Below are positions 36,379 through 46,140 of a stretch of 64,000 nt of DNA, in pieces. The stretch lies in assembly GCA_964628385.1 (NCBI GenBank), contig CAZVOD010000017.1, positions 1-64,000 of the forward strand, given 5' to 3'. Origin of the DNA: JANQPA01 sp964628385. Its GTDB lineage: Bacteria > Bacteroidota > Bacteroidia > Chitinophagales > Saprospiraceae. The notes beneath the pieces were generated by a model. That model saw nothing but the letters and a program-made list of their open reading frames with translations. It did not search any database and had not been told where the DNA came from. The position numbers and the translations under genes were made by a program. How positions within the stretch are numbered: the first letter of the stretch is position 1; the number at the start of each line of letters is the position of its first letter.

Positions 36379-37332
36379 TTAGGAATCAACAGAAACGGGT
36401 ACTACTTTTTTGAAATATTCAAATGTGCGCTTCAAGCCTTCTGAGCGTGGCACTTTAGGTTCCCAACCCAGTATTTCCCGGGCCAGGGAGATGTCCGGTT
36501 TTCTTACTTTAGGGTCATCGGTAGGCAGTGGCTTATGGATAATACTGGCTTCGGGGTTAGCCACCAAATCCAGTACTTCTTTGGCAAAATCTCCGATGGA
36601 TATTTCATCGGGATTACCAATATTTACGGGAAGGTGATAATCACTTAGCAGTAAACGATAAATTCCTTCTACCAGATCATCTACATAGCAGAAAGAACGG
36701 GTTTGGGAGCCATCGCCAAATACAGTAAGCCCTTCACCGCGAATAGCCTGAGAGAAGAAAGCTGGCAGCACGCGTCCGTCATTCACTCGCATCCTGGGGC
36801 CATAAGTATTGAAAATCCTGATAATTCTCGTCTCAACGCTATGAAAATTATGATAGGCCATGGTGATGGATTCCAAAAATCGCTTAGCCTCATCGTATAC
36901 GCCACGAGGCCCGATAGGATTGACATTACCCCAGTAATCCTCCTTCTGGGGATGCACTAAAGGATCACCATAAACTTCAGAAGTCGATGCTACCAAAATT
37001 CTGGCTTGCTTGGCTTTGGCTACTCCCAGCAAATTATGCGTACCCAGCGCCCCCACCTTGAGGGTCTGAATGGGCATTTTTAGGTAATCAATAGGACTGG
37101 CAGGAGAAGCAAAATGAAGGATATAGTCCAGCTGGCCCGGCACATGAACAAATTTGGTAACATCGTGGTGGTGATACTCAAAATGCTCAAGCGGAAAAAG
37201 GTGTTCGATGTTTTTAAGGTCTCCAGTAAGCAAATTATCCATGCCTATAACGTGAAACCCTTCTTTTATAAATCTGTCGCAGAGGTGGGAACCAAGGAAG
37301 CCGGCAGCACCGGTTATCAGTACTCTTTTCAC
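36379..37332 (-). CDS. UDP-glucuronate decarboxylase (UDP-xylose synthase)
   Basis: 317 residues. SDR with 'ITGAAGFLGSHLCD', 'HFASPASPIDYLKMPIQTLK', 'STSEVYGDP' and 'GVYDEAKRFLES' (YxxxK), the hallmarks of the UXS/UGD branch that turns UDP-glucuronate into UDP-xylose. It is the first gene of a pair with rfbB, together providing nucleotide sugars for surface glycans. Start ATG at 37332. Confidence 0.93.
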   Translation of the reverse strand: MKRVLITGAAGFLGSHLCDRFIKEGFHVIGMDNLLTGDLKNIEHLFPLEHFEYHHHDVTKFVHVPGQLDYILHFASPASPIDYLKMPIQTLKVGALGTHNLLGVAKAKQARILVASTSEVYGDPLVHPQKEDYWGNVNPIGPRGVYDEAKRFLESITMAYHNFHSVETRIIRIFNTYGPRMRVNDGRVLPAFFSQAIRGEGLTVFGDGSQTRSFCYVDDLVEGIYRLLLSDYHLPVNIGNPDEISIGDFAKEVLDLVANPEASIIHKPLPTDDPKVRKPDISLAREILGWEPKVPRSEGLKRTFEYFKKVVPVSVDS

Positions 37333-37533
37333 AATCGTTGTTGTTTGTGTCGTTTAAAAAATAGTTATTAGTTCCCGGTCGAGCAATCCTTTGCAGTAAT
37401 GCTTATTCCGAGAATGTATTTAGGATTATTTATAACATTGTACTGCTTTCATCCCAAATATACCGCTTATAATAAATAATTTACGATACATTTTCCGGGG
37501 GAGTTGATTTTTATCACTGAACTATTTCTGAAA

Positions 37534-38292
37534 ATGAGGAAATTTATTTTAAAACGTTTTATTCTGGTATTTTTTTTGGCAAATACGGTATTTGCCAGCG
37601 CACAGGTGAAAAATAAAGGAGCTGCATTGTTACTGGATTTCAGTTATGGTATCAAGTGGACAGGCGCTGATCTGGCAAGTCGCTTTGGACAACACTTTAG
37701 CGCAGGGGGCAATGCTGAGTGGCTCACCGCAAAGCAGCGTTTTATTTTTGCATGGCAAAGTGAATTCCTTTTTGGTCAAAAGGTCAGAGAGGATGTCATT
37801 GCGGGGTTGCGAACACCGGAAGGCCGCATATATGCCAATGATAAAAGCCCGGCTGATATTCAGCTAAGAATGCGGGGCTTCTACCTCGGCGGAGCTATCG
37901 GTAAGCTTTTTCCGCTTTCCAAACAAAACTATCGTTCGGGTATTAAGCTGACTCTCGGGATGGGGCTTTGGCAACACAAAATCCGGATTCAGGAAGATCC
38001 TTCCCGGTCGGTTCCTCAATTAGAAGGCAACAACAAGCCGGGATATGATCGCCTGACCAATGGGCTGGCATTTCGGCAGTTTCTGGGCTACCAGTTGCTG
38101 AGTACGGATAATCGGGTCAATTTTTTTATTGGCATTGATAGCATGCAGGGATTCACGGAAGGCCGCCGATCCTTTAACTTTGATACCCGACAACCCGATA
38201 GTGGACAACGGTTTGATCTTACCTGGGGGATTCGCGTGGGTTGGATCTTGCCTTTTTATTCCTCAAAAGGAGCGGGATTGATTTATTATTAG
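37534..38292 (+). CDS. Exported protein, outer-membrane-like, unknown function
   Basis: 252 residues from the ATG at 37534, which gives a clear signal peptide 'MRKFILKRFILVFFLANTVFASAQ'. An earlier TTG (37504) only adds ten residues in front of it and is less likely. The mature part has glycine- and aromatic-rich beta segments ('GGAIGKLFPLSK', 'LTLGMGLWQHKIRIQ', 'VNFFIGIDSMQGFTEGRRSF') and ends '...SKGAGLIYY', like a small barrel. I do not recognise a characterised family. It precedes waaA and could take part in envelope biogenesis. Confidence 0.7.
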   Translation: MRKFILKRFILVFFLANTVFASAQVKNKGAALLLDFSYGIKWTGADLASRFGQHFSAGGNAEWLTAKQRFIFAWQSEFLFGQKVREDVIAGLRTPEGRIYANDKSPADIQLRMRGFYLGGAIGKLFPLSKQNYRSGIKLTLGMGLWQHKIRIQEDPSRSVPQLEGNNKPGYDRLTNGLAFRQFLGYQLLSTDNRVNFFIGIDSMQGFTEGRRSFNFDTRQPDSGQRFDLTWGIRVGWILPFYSSKGAGLIYY

Positions 38293-38331
38293 AATAGTGG
38301 ACAAAGAATCATTCAATTTTCCCACTATTCT
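38291..38331 (+). terminator. Hairpin after the exported protein gene
   Basis: AGAATAGTGG (38291-38300) pairs exactly with CCACTATTCT (38322-38331), overlapping the stop codon region of the preceding gene. A waaA promoter-like element follows (TACCTTTG, 38430-38437). Confidence 0.7.
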
Positions 38332-38429
38332 ACCCCTGCGAAACAAGTCTACTTTGATTTAAAGAGGTAAATAGAGCAGTTTCTGGTATCTAATAACTGG
38401 CTGAAGGCTAATTGCTTTTTTCTTTTTCT

Positions 38430-38437
38430 TACCTTTG
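38430..38437 (+). promoter_or_regulatory. -7 element of a probable waaA promoter
   Basis: TACCTTTG matches TAnnTTTG, 30 bp before the waaA ATG. A TTG at 38412-38414 could be part of the -33 box, though the spacing (15 bp) is short. Confidence 0.45.
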
Positions 38438-38466
38438 CAGCTTATTTGAAGACACAAATTCTAAGC

Positions 38467-39708
38467 ATGAGCTTTTTGTATCTGATTATTTTGCAAGCTT
38501 TTCATTTGGGCATTCACATAGCCAGTCTTTTTGATAAAAAAGCTGCACTTTGGGTGAAGGGAAGGCAGCACTGGAAGAAGAGGCTTGAAAATGCAATGCT
38601 AAAACTGGAGCCAGGGAAAAAACTCTGGATACATTGTGCGTCACTAGGGGAGTTTGAGCAGGGCCGACCACTCATCGAAGCCTGGAAAAAAAGGCATCCT
38701 GATTGGAAAATTATACTTACCTTTTTTTCTCCTTCCGGATATGAAGTGCGCAAAAACTACAATCAAGCTGATCTGGTCCTGTACTTACCCATGGATGCTC
38801 CTTCCAGCGCTGATAGCTTCCTGGAGCTGATTAATCCCGATCAGGTCATCTTTGTAAAATATGAGTTTTGGTATTTTTTCCTGCGGGCTATTTCCAGGCG
38901 ATCTATTCCTTTAATTTTGGTCTCGGGAATTTTTAGGGAAGATCAGGTATTCTTCAAATGGCATGGAGGTTTTTTTAGAAAAATGCTAGAGTATTTTTCG
39001 CATTTTTTCCTCCAAAACAAAAACTCCGTTGAACTGCTCAAAAAATATGGTTTTGACAATAGCACTTTAGCTGGTGATACCCGGGTAGACCGTGTGGTAA
39101 GTATTGCCAAACAGGTGCCTGCTTTTCCTGTGATAGCTGATTTTGTGGGGCAACATCCTGTGATGGTAATCGGCAGCTCATGGCCGGCAGATGAAAAGCT
39201 TCTTTCCCCACTAATCAAAGAAAAAGCAGGACAAAGCTGGAAATTTATCATAGCACCTCATGAAGTACACGAAGGCCACTTGCAGTCGATTGAAAATATC
39301 CTGGATGTTCCCGTTGTACGATATGCTGTACTAAAGAAAAATCCCGGGACGCAAGCAACAGTTTTGTTGATTGATAAGATTGGTATACTTTCCCAAATCT
39401 ATCAATATGGTCGGGTAGCCTACATAGGAGGTGGTTTTGGAAAAGGAATTCACAACATTTTGGAACCGGCAGCCTTTGGTCTACCAATACTATTTGGGCC
39501 GAAATTCAAAAAATTTGAAGAGGCAGTTGTACTGGTAAATACGGGAGGAGCATTTTTTGTAAAAACGAGCCAACAACTCCTAAAAGTTTTTGAACAAATT
39601 GATTTAGACAACCGTTATGAAGGTATTTCTCAAAAAGTTCGGAATTATATCCTGAATAGTGAAGGAGCAACCAATTTGATTGTGGATTTTTTGGAGAAAA
39701 AACTATAG
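38467..39708 (+). CDS. waaA: 3-deoxy-D-manno-octulosonic acid (Kdo) transferase
   Basis: 413 residues from the ATG at 38467. The more upstream TTG at 38446 is possible but would add only seven residues. GT30 features: N-terminal membrane anchor (about 1-22), 'IHCASLGEFEQGRPL', 'FVKYEFWYFFLR' and 'VAYIGGGFGKGIHNILEPAAFGLPILFGP'. It adds Kdo from CMP-Kdo to lipid A at the inner membrane's cytoplasmic face. It is in the LPS core region with hldA. Confidence 0.95.
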   Translation: MSFLYLIILQAFHLGIHIASLFDKKAALWVKGRQHWKKRLENAMLKLEPGKKLWIHCASLGEFEQGRPLIEAWKKRHPDWKIILTFFSPSGYEVRKNYNQADLVLYLPMDAPSSADSFLELINPDQVIFVKYEFWYFFLRAISRRSIPLILVSGIFREDQVFFKWHGGFFRKMLEYFSHFFLQNKNSVELLKKYGFDNSTLAGDTRVDRVVSIAKQVPAFPVIADFVGQHPVMVIGSSWPADEKLLSPLIKEKAGQSWKFIIAPHEVHEGHLQSIENILDVPVVRYAVLKKNPGTQATVLLIDKIGILSQIYQYGRVAYIGGGFGKGIHNILEPAAFGLPILFGPKFKKFEEAVVLVNTGGAFFVKTSQQLLKVFEQIDLDNRYEGISQKVRNYILNSEGATNLIVDFLEKKL

Positions 39709-39955
39709 CACTTAAAGCGTAATTTTCTGGAGTTGGGATGTAAATAGTTTGTTGTAAGTATTCATTATTTCATACCAAAGCCCGAAAACACAGACTGGTA
39801 ATAGTACGTAACTTTTGATAATTTTGGCAGTCATCCTTTTTTGTAATGAGGTTGGTTGTTGAAGTATTTAGCCCACAAGTAGGTATATTTTTAAACCACT
39901 TCATTATACAATCAGGGGTAAAACGACTAGTAACCCTTAAGTATTGATTCATATC

Positions 39956-40957
39956 ATGGTTCATTCTTCAAGTATTTTTGAAAGCTTCAATAGGGTAAAC
40001 GTTCTGGTAGTAGGTGATGTAATGATAGATCGCTACTTAAGAGGTAGTGTCAATCGCGTATCGCCCGAAGCGCCAGTTCCTGTTGTACATCTTAAGAAAA
40101 GTGAAAACAGGCTGGGTGGTGCCGGTAATGTGGCACTAAATATAAGATCGTTGGGAGCCACTCCCTTCCTGGTCAGCGTTATTGGTGATGATAATTTTGG
40201 GGATCAATTCCAGGAGTTATTGCCGGAATATAATATTTCAGGTAAGTATCTCCTTCGTTCCAGCCACCGGCAGACTACTGTCAAGACCCGGATTATTGCC
40301 AGCAGCCAGCATTTGCTGCGCGTGGATACGGAAGATACTTTTGATCTGGTAAAGGAAGAGGAAGAGCAGTTGATGGGCGTAATACACGATATACTGGATA
40401 CAAAAGATATACAGGTTATTCTTTTTCAGGATTACAACAAAGGCGTGCTATCGTCAAGGGTCATCAGGGAAGTTACACTGGAGTCCATTAAAAGAGATAT
40501 TCCCACAGCTGTGGATCCAAAATTCAGGAACTTTTTGGCTTACAAGCATGCCACTATATTCAAGCCGAATCTCAAGGAGATCAAAGCTCAGGTTCCGTTT
40601 GAAATTAATAATACGAGTGCCTCCTTAAAAGAAGCCTCTGATTTCTTGCGCAGCAAATTGGGCCATCAAATTACTCTGGTCACTTTATCTGAAAAAGGGT
40701 TGTTTGTAGATGATAAAACAGAAAATTATATCATTCCCACTCAGGAACGCAGTATTGCCGATGTTTGTGGAGCCGGAGACAGCGTAATCAGTATTGTTGC
40801 TGTAGGCCTGGCTCTCGGCATAGGGATGAAAGAGATCGCTGCTCTGTCTAATCTTGCCGGAGGCCAGGTATGTGAAAAAGTAGGTGTAGTACCTGTAGAT
40901 AAAAGCCAGCTTCGCAAAGAATACGAAGCTTTGATGCAACAATCCTGGAATGGTTAA
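39956..40957 (+). CDS. hldA: D-glycero-beta-D-manno-heptose-7-phosphate kinase (RfaE1/HldA type)
   Basis: 333 residues from the ATG at 39956; a TTG at 39944 would add only four residues. PfkB fold with 'VLVVGDVMIDRYLRGSVNRVSPEAPVPVV' in part, 'RLGGAGNVALNIRSLG' and the anion-hole signature 'DVCGAGDSVISIVAVGLA'. It lacks the C-terminal nucleotidyltransferase half of HldE, so it is the single-function kinase form. It belongs to ADP-heptose synthesis for the LPS inner core. The stop overlaps convergent valS by 4 bp. Confidence 0.9.
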   Translation: MVHSSSIFESFNRVNVLVVGDVMIDRYLRGSVNRVSPEAPVPVVHLKKSENRLGGAGNVALNIRSLGATPFLVSVIGDDNFGDQFQELLPEYNISGKYLLRSSHRQTTVKTRIIASSQHLLRVDTEDTFDLVKEEEEQLMGVIHDILDTKDIQVILFQDYNKGVLSSRVIREVTLESIKRDIPTAVDPKFRNFLAYKHATIFKPNLKEIKAQVPFEINNTSASLKEASDFLRSKLGHQITLVTLSEKGLFVDDKTENYIIPTQERSIADVCGAGDSVISIVAVGLALGIGMKEIAALSNLAGGQVCEKVGVVPVDKSQLRKEYEALMQQSWNG

Positions 40958-43677
40958 TTCAATAATTCAATGGCTTCTTCCAGGCTTTTGATTTTTGCTT
41001 CGCCGTCTTCCAGCTTCTTTCGCTCCTTGTTTACTACATTAACTGGAGCGTTGCTTACAAAGCGTTCATTGCTTAGCTTTTTCTGCACTTTTTGAACAAA
41101 GCCCTGATAGTAGGCCAAGTCTTTTTTTAGTTTTTCTAGTTCCTCTTCTTTATTTATCTCCACATTTAATTCCACAAAGAATTTCTCAGTACCAGCCAAA
41201 AAGGAAATGCTATTCTGTATTTCCTGGTCAGTTAGTTCAAACCCAGAGAGGGTGCCCATTTTGATGATCATCTCCCTAATGCCCGGAGTATGGAAGAAAG
41301 CGGATGCTTTTTCTGATTGTTGAATGAAAACCTTGAGTTCCTCTTTCATTTTGATACCCTTTGAATTGCGGGTATCACGGATGTTACTAACTACCGCTTT
41401 GGCCTGTTCTACCTTTTCAATCATAGCTTCATCAAAAGCAGCAGCCTGAGGGTAAGAACTGATCACACAGTCGTTTCCTTCCTGACGATCTCTTAGCTGA
41501 TGCCAAATCTCTTCCGTAATAAAGGGCATAAAGGGATGCAACATCGTCATGAAAGTCTCGAAAAGGTCTATAGTCTTTTCCAGTGTCGGTCTATCAATGG
41601 GTTGTTCATAACCAGGCTTGATCATTTCCAGATACCAGGAGCAGAAGTCCCCCCATACTACTTTATAAATACTCATCAAAGCATCCGACAAGCGATAGCC
41701 TTTGAAATGTTCTTCCAACTCCAGGATGGTTTTTTGAAGCTTGTGTTGTAGCCATTCGTAGGCCAGCTTATTAACGGTGGCCGTAGCTGTGTCAGCCGGC
41801 TGGTTAGTAACCGGCCAGCCCTTAATCAGTCGTAAGGCATTCCAAAGCTTATTACAGAAATTTCGGCCCTGCTCACAAAGCTTACTTTCATCTCTGACTT
41901 TTTTCGTCTCCGGATCTATAGGCGCATCAAAAATGATATCATTGCCGGCAGCAGCACTGGAAAGCATCCCAAAACGTACGCCATCAGCTCCATAATTTTT
42001 GATTAGATTCAGCGCATTTGGCGAATTTCCCAGTGATTTACTCATCTTACGGCGCTTGTTGTCTCTGACCATTCCGGTATAGAAAACATCCCTGAAAGGC
42101 TGTCTTCCCTTTTTCATCACTGTATCAAGACCTAAAAGGTCACCGGAATATTCATAACCCGACATGATCATGCGAGCTACCCAGAAGAACATAATATCCC
42201 AACCTGTTACCAAAGTGGAAGTAGGATAGTAATACTGTAGTTCTTTTTTCTTTTCAAAACCACGAAATACAGTAAGTGGCACCAACCAGGAAGAAAACCA
42301 AGTATCTACTACATCGTCTTCTCTTTTTAGATCTTTAGCTTTAATGCCAGTATCACTAAAATGATCTCTGGCTTGTTCCAGCGCTTCTCTTTCCGTCTCG
42401 GCAACAAATATTTCTCCTTTGTAGTACCAGGCAGGAATCTGCTGCCCCCACCAAAGTTGACGCGAAATACACCAGTCTCTTACGTTTTCTTCCCGGAGCC
42501 AGCTATTAAACATATTCCACATGCTCTCAGGATAAAACGTAACATCTTTGCTTTGGACCGCATTTAGGGCCATTCTGGCCATTTCTTTCATATCTAAAAA
42601 CCACTGTTCCGTAAGTCGGGGCTCCACTACAGCGTCTGTACGCTCGGATTTGCTGATACTGGTACGATAATTTTCCAGCTTTTCCAGGCTTTCAGACTCC
42701 TGAAGGAGCTTCTTTATCTTTTTTCTAGCCTCAAAACGGTCTTCCCCAATTAATATTTGGGCTTTCTCGTTGAGCGTCCCATCAGCATTGAGAATATCTA
42801 CTACCTCAAGATTATGACGCTGACCAATATCGTAGTCGTTCTGGTCATGGGCCGGTGTTACTTTTAGCGCTCCCGTACCAAACTCTCGATCTACGTAAGT
42901 ATCAGCAATGATAGGAATAGATTTATTAATAAGTGGAATGATAACCTTTTTCCCCACTAAATCCCTATACCTGTCATCATGGGGATGAACCGCCAAAGCA
43001 GCGTCCGCCATAATCGTTTCGGGACGCTGGGTAGCAATGATTAGGTATCTTCCCGGCTCATCTTCTACTTCGTATTTTAAGTGGAAAAGCTGAGAGTCCT
43101 CATCTTTATAGATAACTTCTTCGTTAGAAAGTACGGTCTGAGCCACTGGGTCCCAGTTAGTCATCCGAAGGCCACGGTAAAGCTTTCCTTTTTTATATAA
43201 ATCAACAAATACTTTGATCACACTTTTGGTGTACCAGTTGTCCATGGTGAAATAGGTACGCTCCCAGTCGCAGGAGGCGCCCAGCATTTTTAGCTGATTG
43301 AGTATCATGCCTCCGAACTCTTCTTTCCATTGAAATGCGTGCTGAAGGAACTCCTCACGAGTTAGATCGGATTTTTTGGTACCTTTTTCACGAAGTCTTC
43401 CTACTACTTTGGCTTCTGTAGCGATGGAGGCATGGTCTGTACCGGGCACCCAACAGGCATTTTTACCTTCCAGGCGTGCTTTACGGATCAGAATATCCTG
43501 GATGGTAATGTTAAGCATATGCCCCATATGTAGTACACCCGTTACGTTGGGAGGAGGCATCAAAATAGTAAAAGGCTCTCTGGAATCAGGCTCAGAGTGG
43601 AAGTAATTCTTTTCTATCCAGTGCTGGTACCATCTGGATTCTGTCTCGTTAGGATTATAGCGGCTAGAAATACTCAT
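40954..43677 (-). CDS. valS: Valyl-tRNA synthetase
   Basis: 907 residues, a usual bacterial length. Class I signature 'PPPNVTGVLHMGHML' (HIGH) near residue 44, 'KMSKS' in 'KRRKMSKSLGNSP' near 550, editing-domain motifs such as 'GTDHASIATEAKV', and the C-terminal coiled coil typical of ValRS ('KLKKDLAYYQGFVQKVQKKL' near 845). It overlaps convergent hldA by 4 bp. Confidence 0.97.
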   Translation of the reverse strand: MSISSRYNPNETESRWYQHWIEKNYFHSEPDSREPFTILMPPPNVTGVLHMGHMLNITIQDILIRKARLEGKNACWVPGTDHASIATEAKVVGRLREKGTKKSDLTREEFLQHAFQWKEEFGGMILNQLKMLGASCDWERTYFTMDNWYTKSVIKVFVDLYKKGKLYRGLRMTNWDPVAQTVLSNEEVIYKDEDSQLFHLKYEVEDEPGRYLIIATQRPETIMADAALAVHPHDDRYRDLVGKKVIIPLINKSIPIIADTYVDREFGTGALKVTPAHDQNDYDIGQRHNLEVVDILNADGTLNEKAQILIGEDRFEARKKIKKLLQESESLEKLENYRTSISKSERTDAVVEPRLTEQWFLDMKEMARMALNAVQSKDVTFYPESMWNMFNSWLREENVRDWCISRQLWWGQQIPAWYYKGEIFVAETEREALEQARDHFSDTGIKAKDLKREDDVVDTWFSSWLVPLTVFRGFEKKKELQYYYPTSTLVTGWDIMFFWVARMIMSGYEYSGDLLGLDTVMKKGRQPFRDVFYTGMVRDNKRRKMSKSLGNSPNALNLIKNYGADGVRFGMLSSAAAGNDIIFDAPIDPETKKVRDESKLCEQGRNFCNKLWNALRLIKGWPVTNQPADTATATVNKLAYEWLQHKLQKTILELEEHFKGYRLSDALMSIYKVVWGDFCSWYLEMIKPGYEQPIDRPTLEKTIDLFETFMTMLHPFMPFITEEIWHQLRDRQEGNDCVISSYPQAAAFDEAMIEKVEQAKAVVSNIRDTRNSKGIKMKEELKVFIQQSEKASAFFHTPGIREMIIKMGTLSGFELTDQEIQNSISFLAGTEKFFVELNVEINKEEELEKLKKDLAYYQGFVQKVQKKLSNERFVSNAPVNVVNKERKKLEDGEAKIKSLEEAIELLN

Positions 43678-43730
43678 CTTGTATAATTATTGTTAAGCGA
43701 GTGCAAAAATAATGGATTTTTTTAGAAGGA

Positions 43731-44981
43731 CTAACCCTGTATTTTCTCAAAAAAGTCCACTTCGATCTGATTTTTTAATAAATCTTCCATTTTTTCCCTT
43801 CTTCGGATGAGAAAATCCTGGCCGTTATAGATCATTACTTCGGCAGGTCGAAACCTGGAGTTATAATTGGAAGCCATAGAGGCACAATACGCCCCGGCAT
43901 TTTCTATACTTAGGACATCACCCTCTCTGATTTCAGATATACGGCGATTAGCGCCAAAGGTATCTGTCTCACAAATGTAGCCGACAACAGTATAGAACCT
44001 AGCTTTTCCTCCGGGATTAGACACATTGATAATTTCGTGATGGGCATCATAAAACATGGGGCGAATCAAATGGTTAAGCCCAGAATCAATACCTGCAAAA
44101 ACCGTAGAGGTTGTTTGTTTGATAACATTGACTTTCACCAGGAAATGACCTGCCTCAGAAACCAAAAACTTACCCGGCTCAAAGACAAGCGTAAGATCCT
44201 TGCCGTATTCCTGGCAAAATTCCCTAAAGCGCTTTGAAATTTTAGTGCCTAATTCTTCAATATTAGTTTCCACGTCGCCGGGCTTGTAAGAAACCTTAAA
44301 GCCACTCCCCAGATCAAGGTAATCGAGGTCCGGGAATTCCTTTGCAATATTGAGTAGTATTTCCGCTCCACTAATGAAAACATCCGGATCGAGGATGCCC
44401 GAGCCGGTATGCATATGCAGCCCTTCTACTTTCAGCCCGGTTGCCTGAACTACTCGATGAACCAGTGGCATCTGATGAAAAGATATTCCAAACTTGGAAT
44501 CGATATGGCCAACCGAAGTCTTGTTGTTGGCACCTGCCATAATATGAGGATTAATGCGAATGCACACCGGTATTTCGGGATGGATTTGCCCGAATTGCTC
44601 CAGGATAGAAATATTGTCAATATTGATCCGTACGCCAAGGCTTACCGCTTTTTCGATTTCTTCCAGGCTCACACAATTGGGGGTGTAGATAATATCCTGC
44701 GGAGCATAACCAGCCTGCAGCCCCAGTTGTACTTCCTGAATGGATACCGTATCCAGGCCAGCTCCCAGTTCTTTAAAGTATTTTATAATACTTATATTAC
44801 TCAATGCTTTACAAGCATAATTAATTTGTAATTGGGGGATATCAAACGCATCTAGCATGCGCTGATACTTTTTTTGAATTACAGCTGTATCATAGACATA
44901 AAGTGGCAGGCCATACTTCTGAGCCAGCTCTAATGGATCAACGCCTCCGCTTAATTGAAAGTTTCCGTTATCTGCTTGCAT
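43731..44981 (-). CDS. lysA: Diaminopimelate decarboxylase
   Basis: 416 residues. A PLP-dependent fold-III enzyme: 'YACKALSNISI' (PLP lysine near residue 58), 'HTGSGI' near 193 and 'CETDTFGANRRI' (active-site Cys) near 345. It makes lysine from meso-diaminopimelate. A minus-strand -7 element TAAATTTG (45045-45052) lies 60 bp upstream of its ATG, with a TTG 23 bp before it. It is divergent from the ECF sigma factor gene. Confidence 0.95.
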   Translation of the reverse strand: MQADNGNFQLSGGVDPLELAQKYGLPLYVYDTAVIQKKYQRMLDAFDIPQLQINYACKALSNISIIKYFKELGAGLDTVSIQEVQLGLQAGYAPQDIIYTPNCVSLEEIEKAVSLGVRINIDNISILEQFGQIHPEIPVCIRINPHIMAGANNKTSVGHIDSKFGISFHQMPLVHRVVQATGLKVEGLHMHTGSGILDPDVFISGAEILLNIAKEFPDLDYLDLGSGFKVSYKPGDVETNIEELGTKISKRFREFCQEYGKDLTLVFEPGKFLVSEAGHFLVKVNVIKQTTSTVFAGIDSGLNHLIRPMFYDAHHEIINVSNPGGKARFYTVVGYICETDTFGANRRISEIREGDVLSIENAGAYCASMASNYNSRFRPAEVMIYNGQDFLIRRREKMEDLLKNQIEVDFFEKIQG

Positions 44982-45044
44982 AATCGTTATTTGTTACATG
45001 GGTAGAATATGGCTTTGGCATATTCCCAAAAAAAATTAAAGGGA

Positions 45045-45078
45045 CAAATTTATAATTTATTACCTTTCCATGCGCCAA
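45045..45078 (-). promoter_or_regulatory. Probable lysA promoter
   Basis: On the minus strand a -33 TTG (45078-45076) and a -7 TAAATTTG (45052-45045) are separated by 23 bp, consistent with the Bacteroidota primary sigma consensus. Confidence 0.45.
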
Positions 45079-45139
45079 TTTTTGAAATTGTTACATCAGT
45101 TATTATATACAAATTACAAAACCAAAATTAACCAGTTCC

Positions 45140-45691
45140 TTGAATGAAAAAGCACTCATAGAATCCTGTAGAAGGAAAGATCGCAAGGCTCAAAAAGCAT
45201 TGTACGATCATTACGCTCCTATGATGCTGGGGGTTTGTAGAAGGTATGTAAAAACCAGAGAAGATGCTGAAGATGTATTGCTGGAGGCTTTTTTCAAGGT
45301 ATTTTCTAACCTGCAACAATTTAAGGGAGAAGGCAGTTTTGAGGGTTGGATACGTCGTATAGTGATCAACGAATCTTTGATGTTTTTGAGAAAGACACAC
45401 AACCTTCACATAAGAGTAGAGCTACAACCGACTGATATTAAAACGAGTACCACTGTGGTGGATAAGCTGGCGGCGCAGGATATTATCCATTTGCTCAATC
45501 AGCTACCCACAGGGTATCGAACTATTTTTAATTTGTATGTTATTGAAGGATATAAACACCGGGAGATAGCCGATCTAGTGGGTATAAGTATTAATACATC
45601 TAAATCGCAGCTGATTTTGGCAAAAAAGAGATTGAGGGACTTGCTGGAGGAAGCTAATTATCCTAGTGCCTTTGTAATGAAGCGCTACTAA
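45140..45691 (+). CDS. ECF-type RNA polymerase sigma factor
   Basis: 183 residues. Region 2 'ALYDHYAPMMLGVCRRYVKTREDAEDVLLEAFFKVF' in part (about 21-55) and region 4 'LPTGYRTIFNLYVIEGYKHREIADLVGISINTSKSQLILAKKRL' in part (about 118-162). The start is TTG (45140); the nearby ATG is out of frame and no other in-frame start is present upstream. ECF factors drive regulons, usually under an anti-sigma factor. The downstream gene, 26 bp later, may encode that partner. Confidence 0.93.
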   Translation: MNEKALIESCRRKDRKAQKALYDHYAPMMLGVCRRYVKTREDAEDVLLEAFFKVFSNLQQFKGEGSFEGWIRRIVINESLMFLRKTHNLHIRVELQPTDIKTSTTVVDKLAAQDIIHLLNQLPTGYRTIFNLYVIEGYKHREIADLVGISINTSKSQLILAKKRLRDLLEEANYPSAFVMKRY

Positions 45692-45717
45692 CCAAACAAA
45701 AAATCAAAATATAACCC

Positions 45718-46140
45718 ATGAGCCAGGACAAAGATTTATTCGATTTATTCCGGGAAGGCAGTCAACACCTTAAGAAGCAGCCTACTCCAAGAACGTGGAA
45801 AAGGTTAGAACGCAAGTTGGATACTCATCAGCGTCGCTCCCACCATCGTAATGATTGGACCTTGGCTATGGTAGCTGCCGTTGTTGGTTTGGTGTTATTA
45901 GTAGGGTTTATAACTTTTACTATTGATCATTCCAATCAGAATATGCTTGCTGATCAGGATGCCGCTCCCCGATATTTTGAAGAGCTGGAGTTGAGTACAG
46001 AGGAGGAGCTAAAGGCCGCATCGGCTAAAGTGATTGAATATCAAAGGCACTATAAGGATAGGGCCAACAAACCGATAGAGGAGGGGTCTAAGAATAGAAA
46101 GTTGATACCAGCTATGGTAGCTGACAATATGCCAGATTAA
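45718..46140 (+). CDS. Single-pass membrane protein, candidate anti-sigma factor
   Basis: 140 residues. Soluble basic N-terminal part (1-45), one membrane helix (about 48-68: 'LAMVAAVVGLVLLVGFITFTI' region), and an acidic/lysine-rich periplasmic tail. The position directly after an ECF sigma factor and the topology fit an anti-sigma factor, but no zinc-finger anti-sigma domain (HxxxCxxC) is present, so the function is inferred from context. The stop overlaps convergent GNAT gene by 4 bp. Confidence 0.6.
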   Translation: MSQDKDLFDLFREGSQHLKKQPTPRTWKRLERKLDTHQRRSHHRNDWTLAMVAAVVGLVLLVGFITFTIDHSNQNMLADQDAAPRYFEELELSTEEELKAASAKVIEYQRHYKDRANKPIEEGSKNRKLIPAMVADNMPD

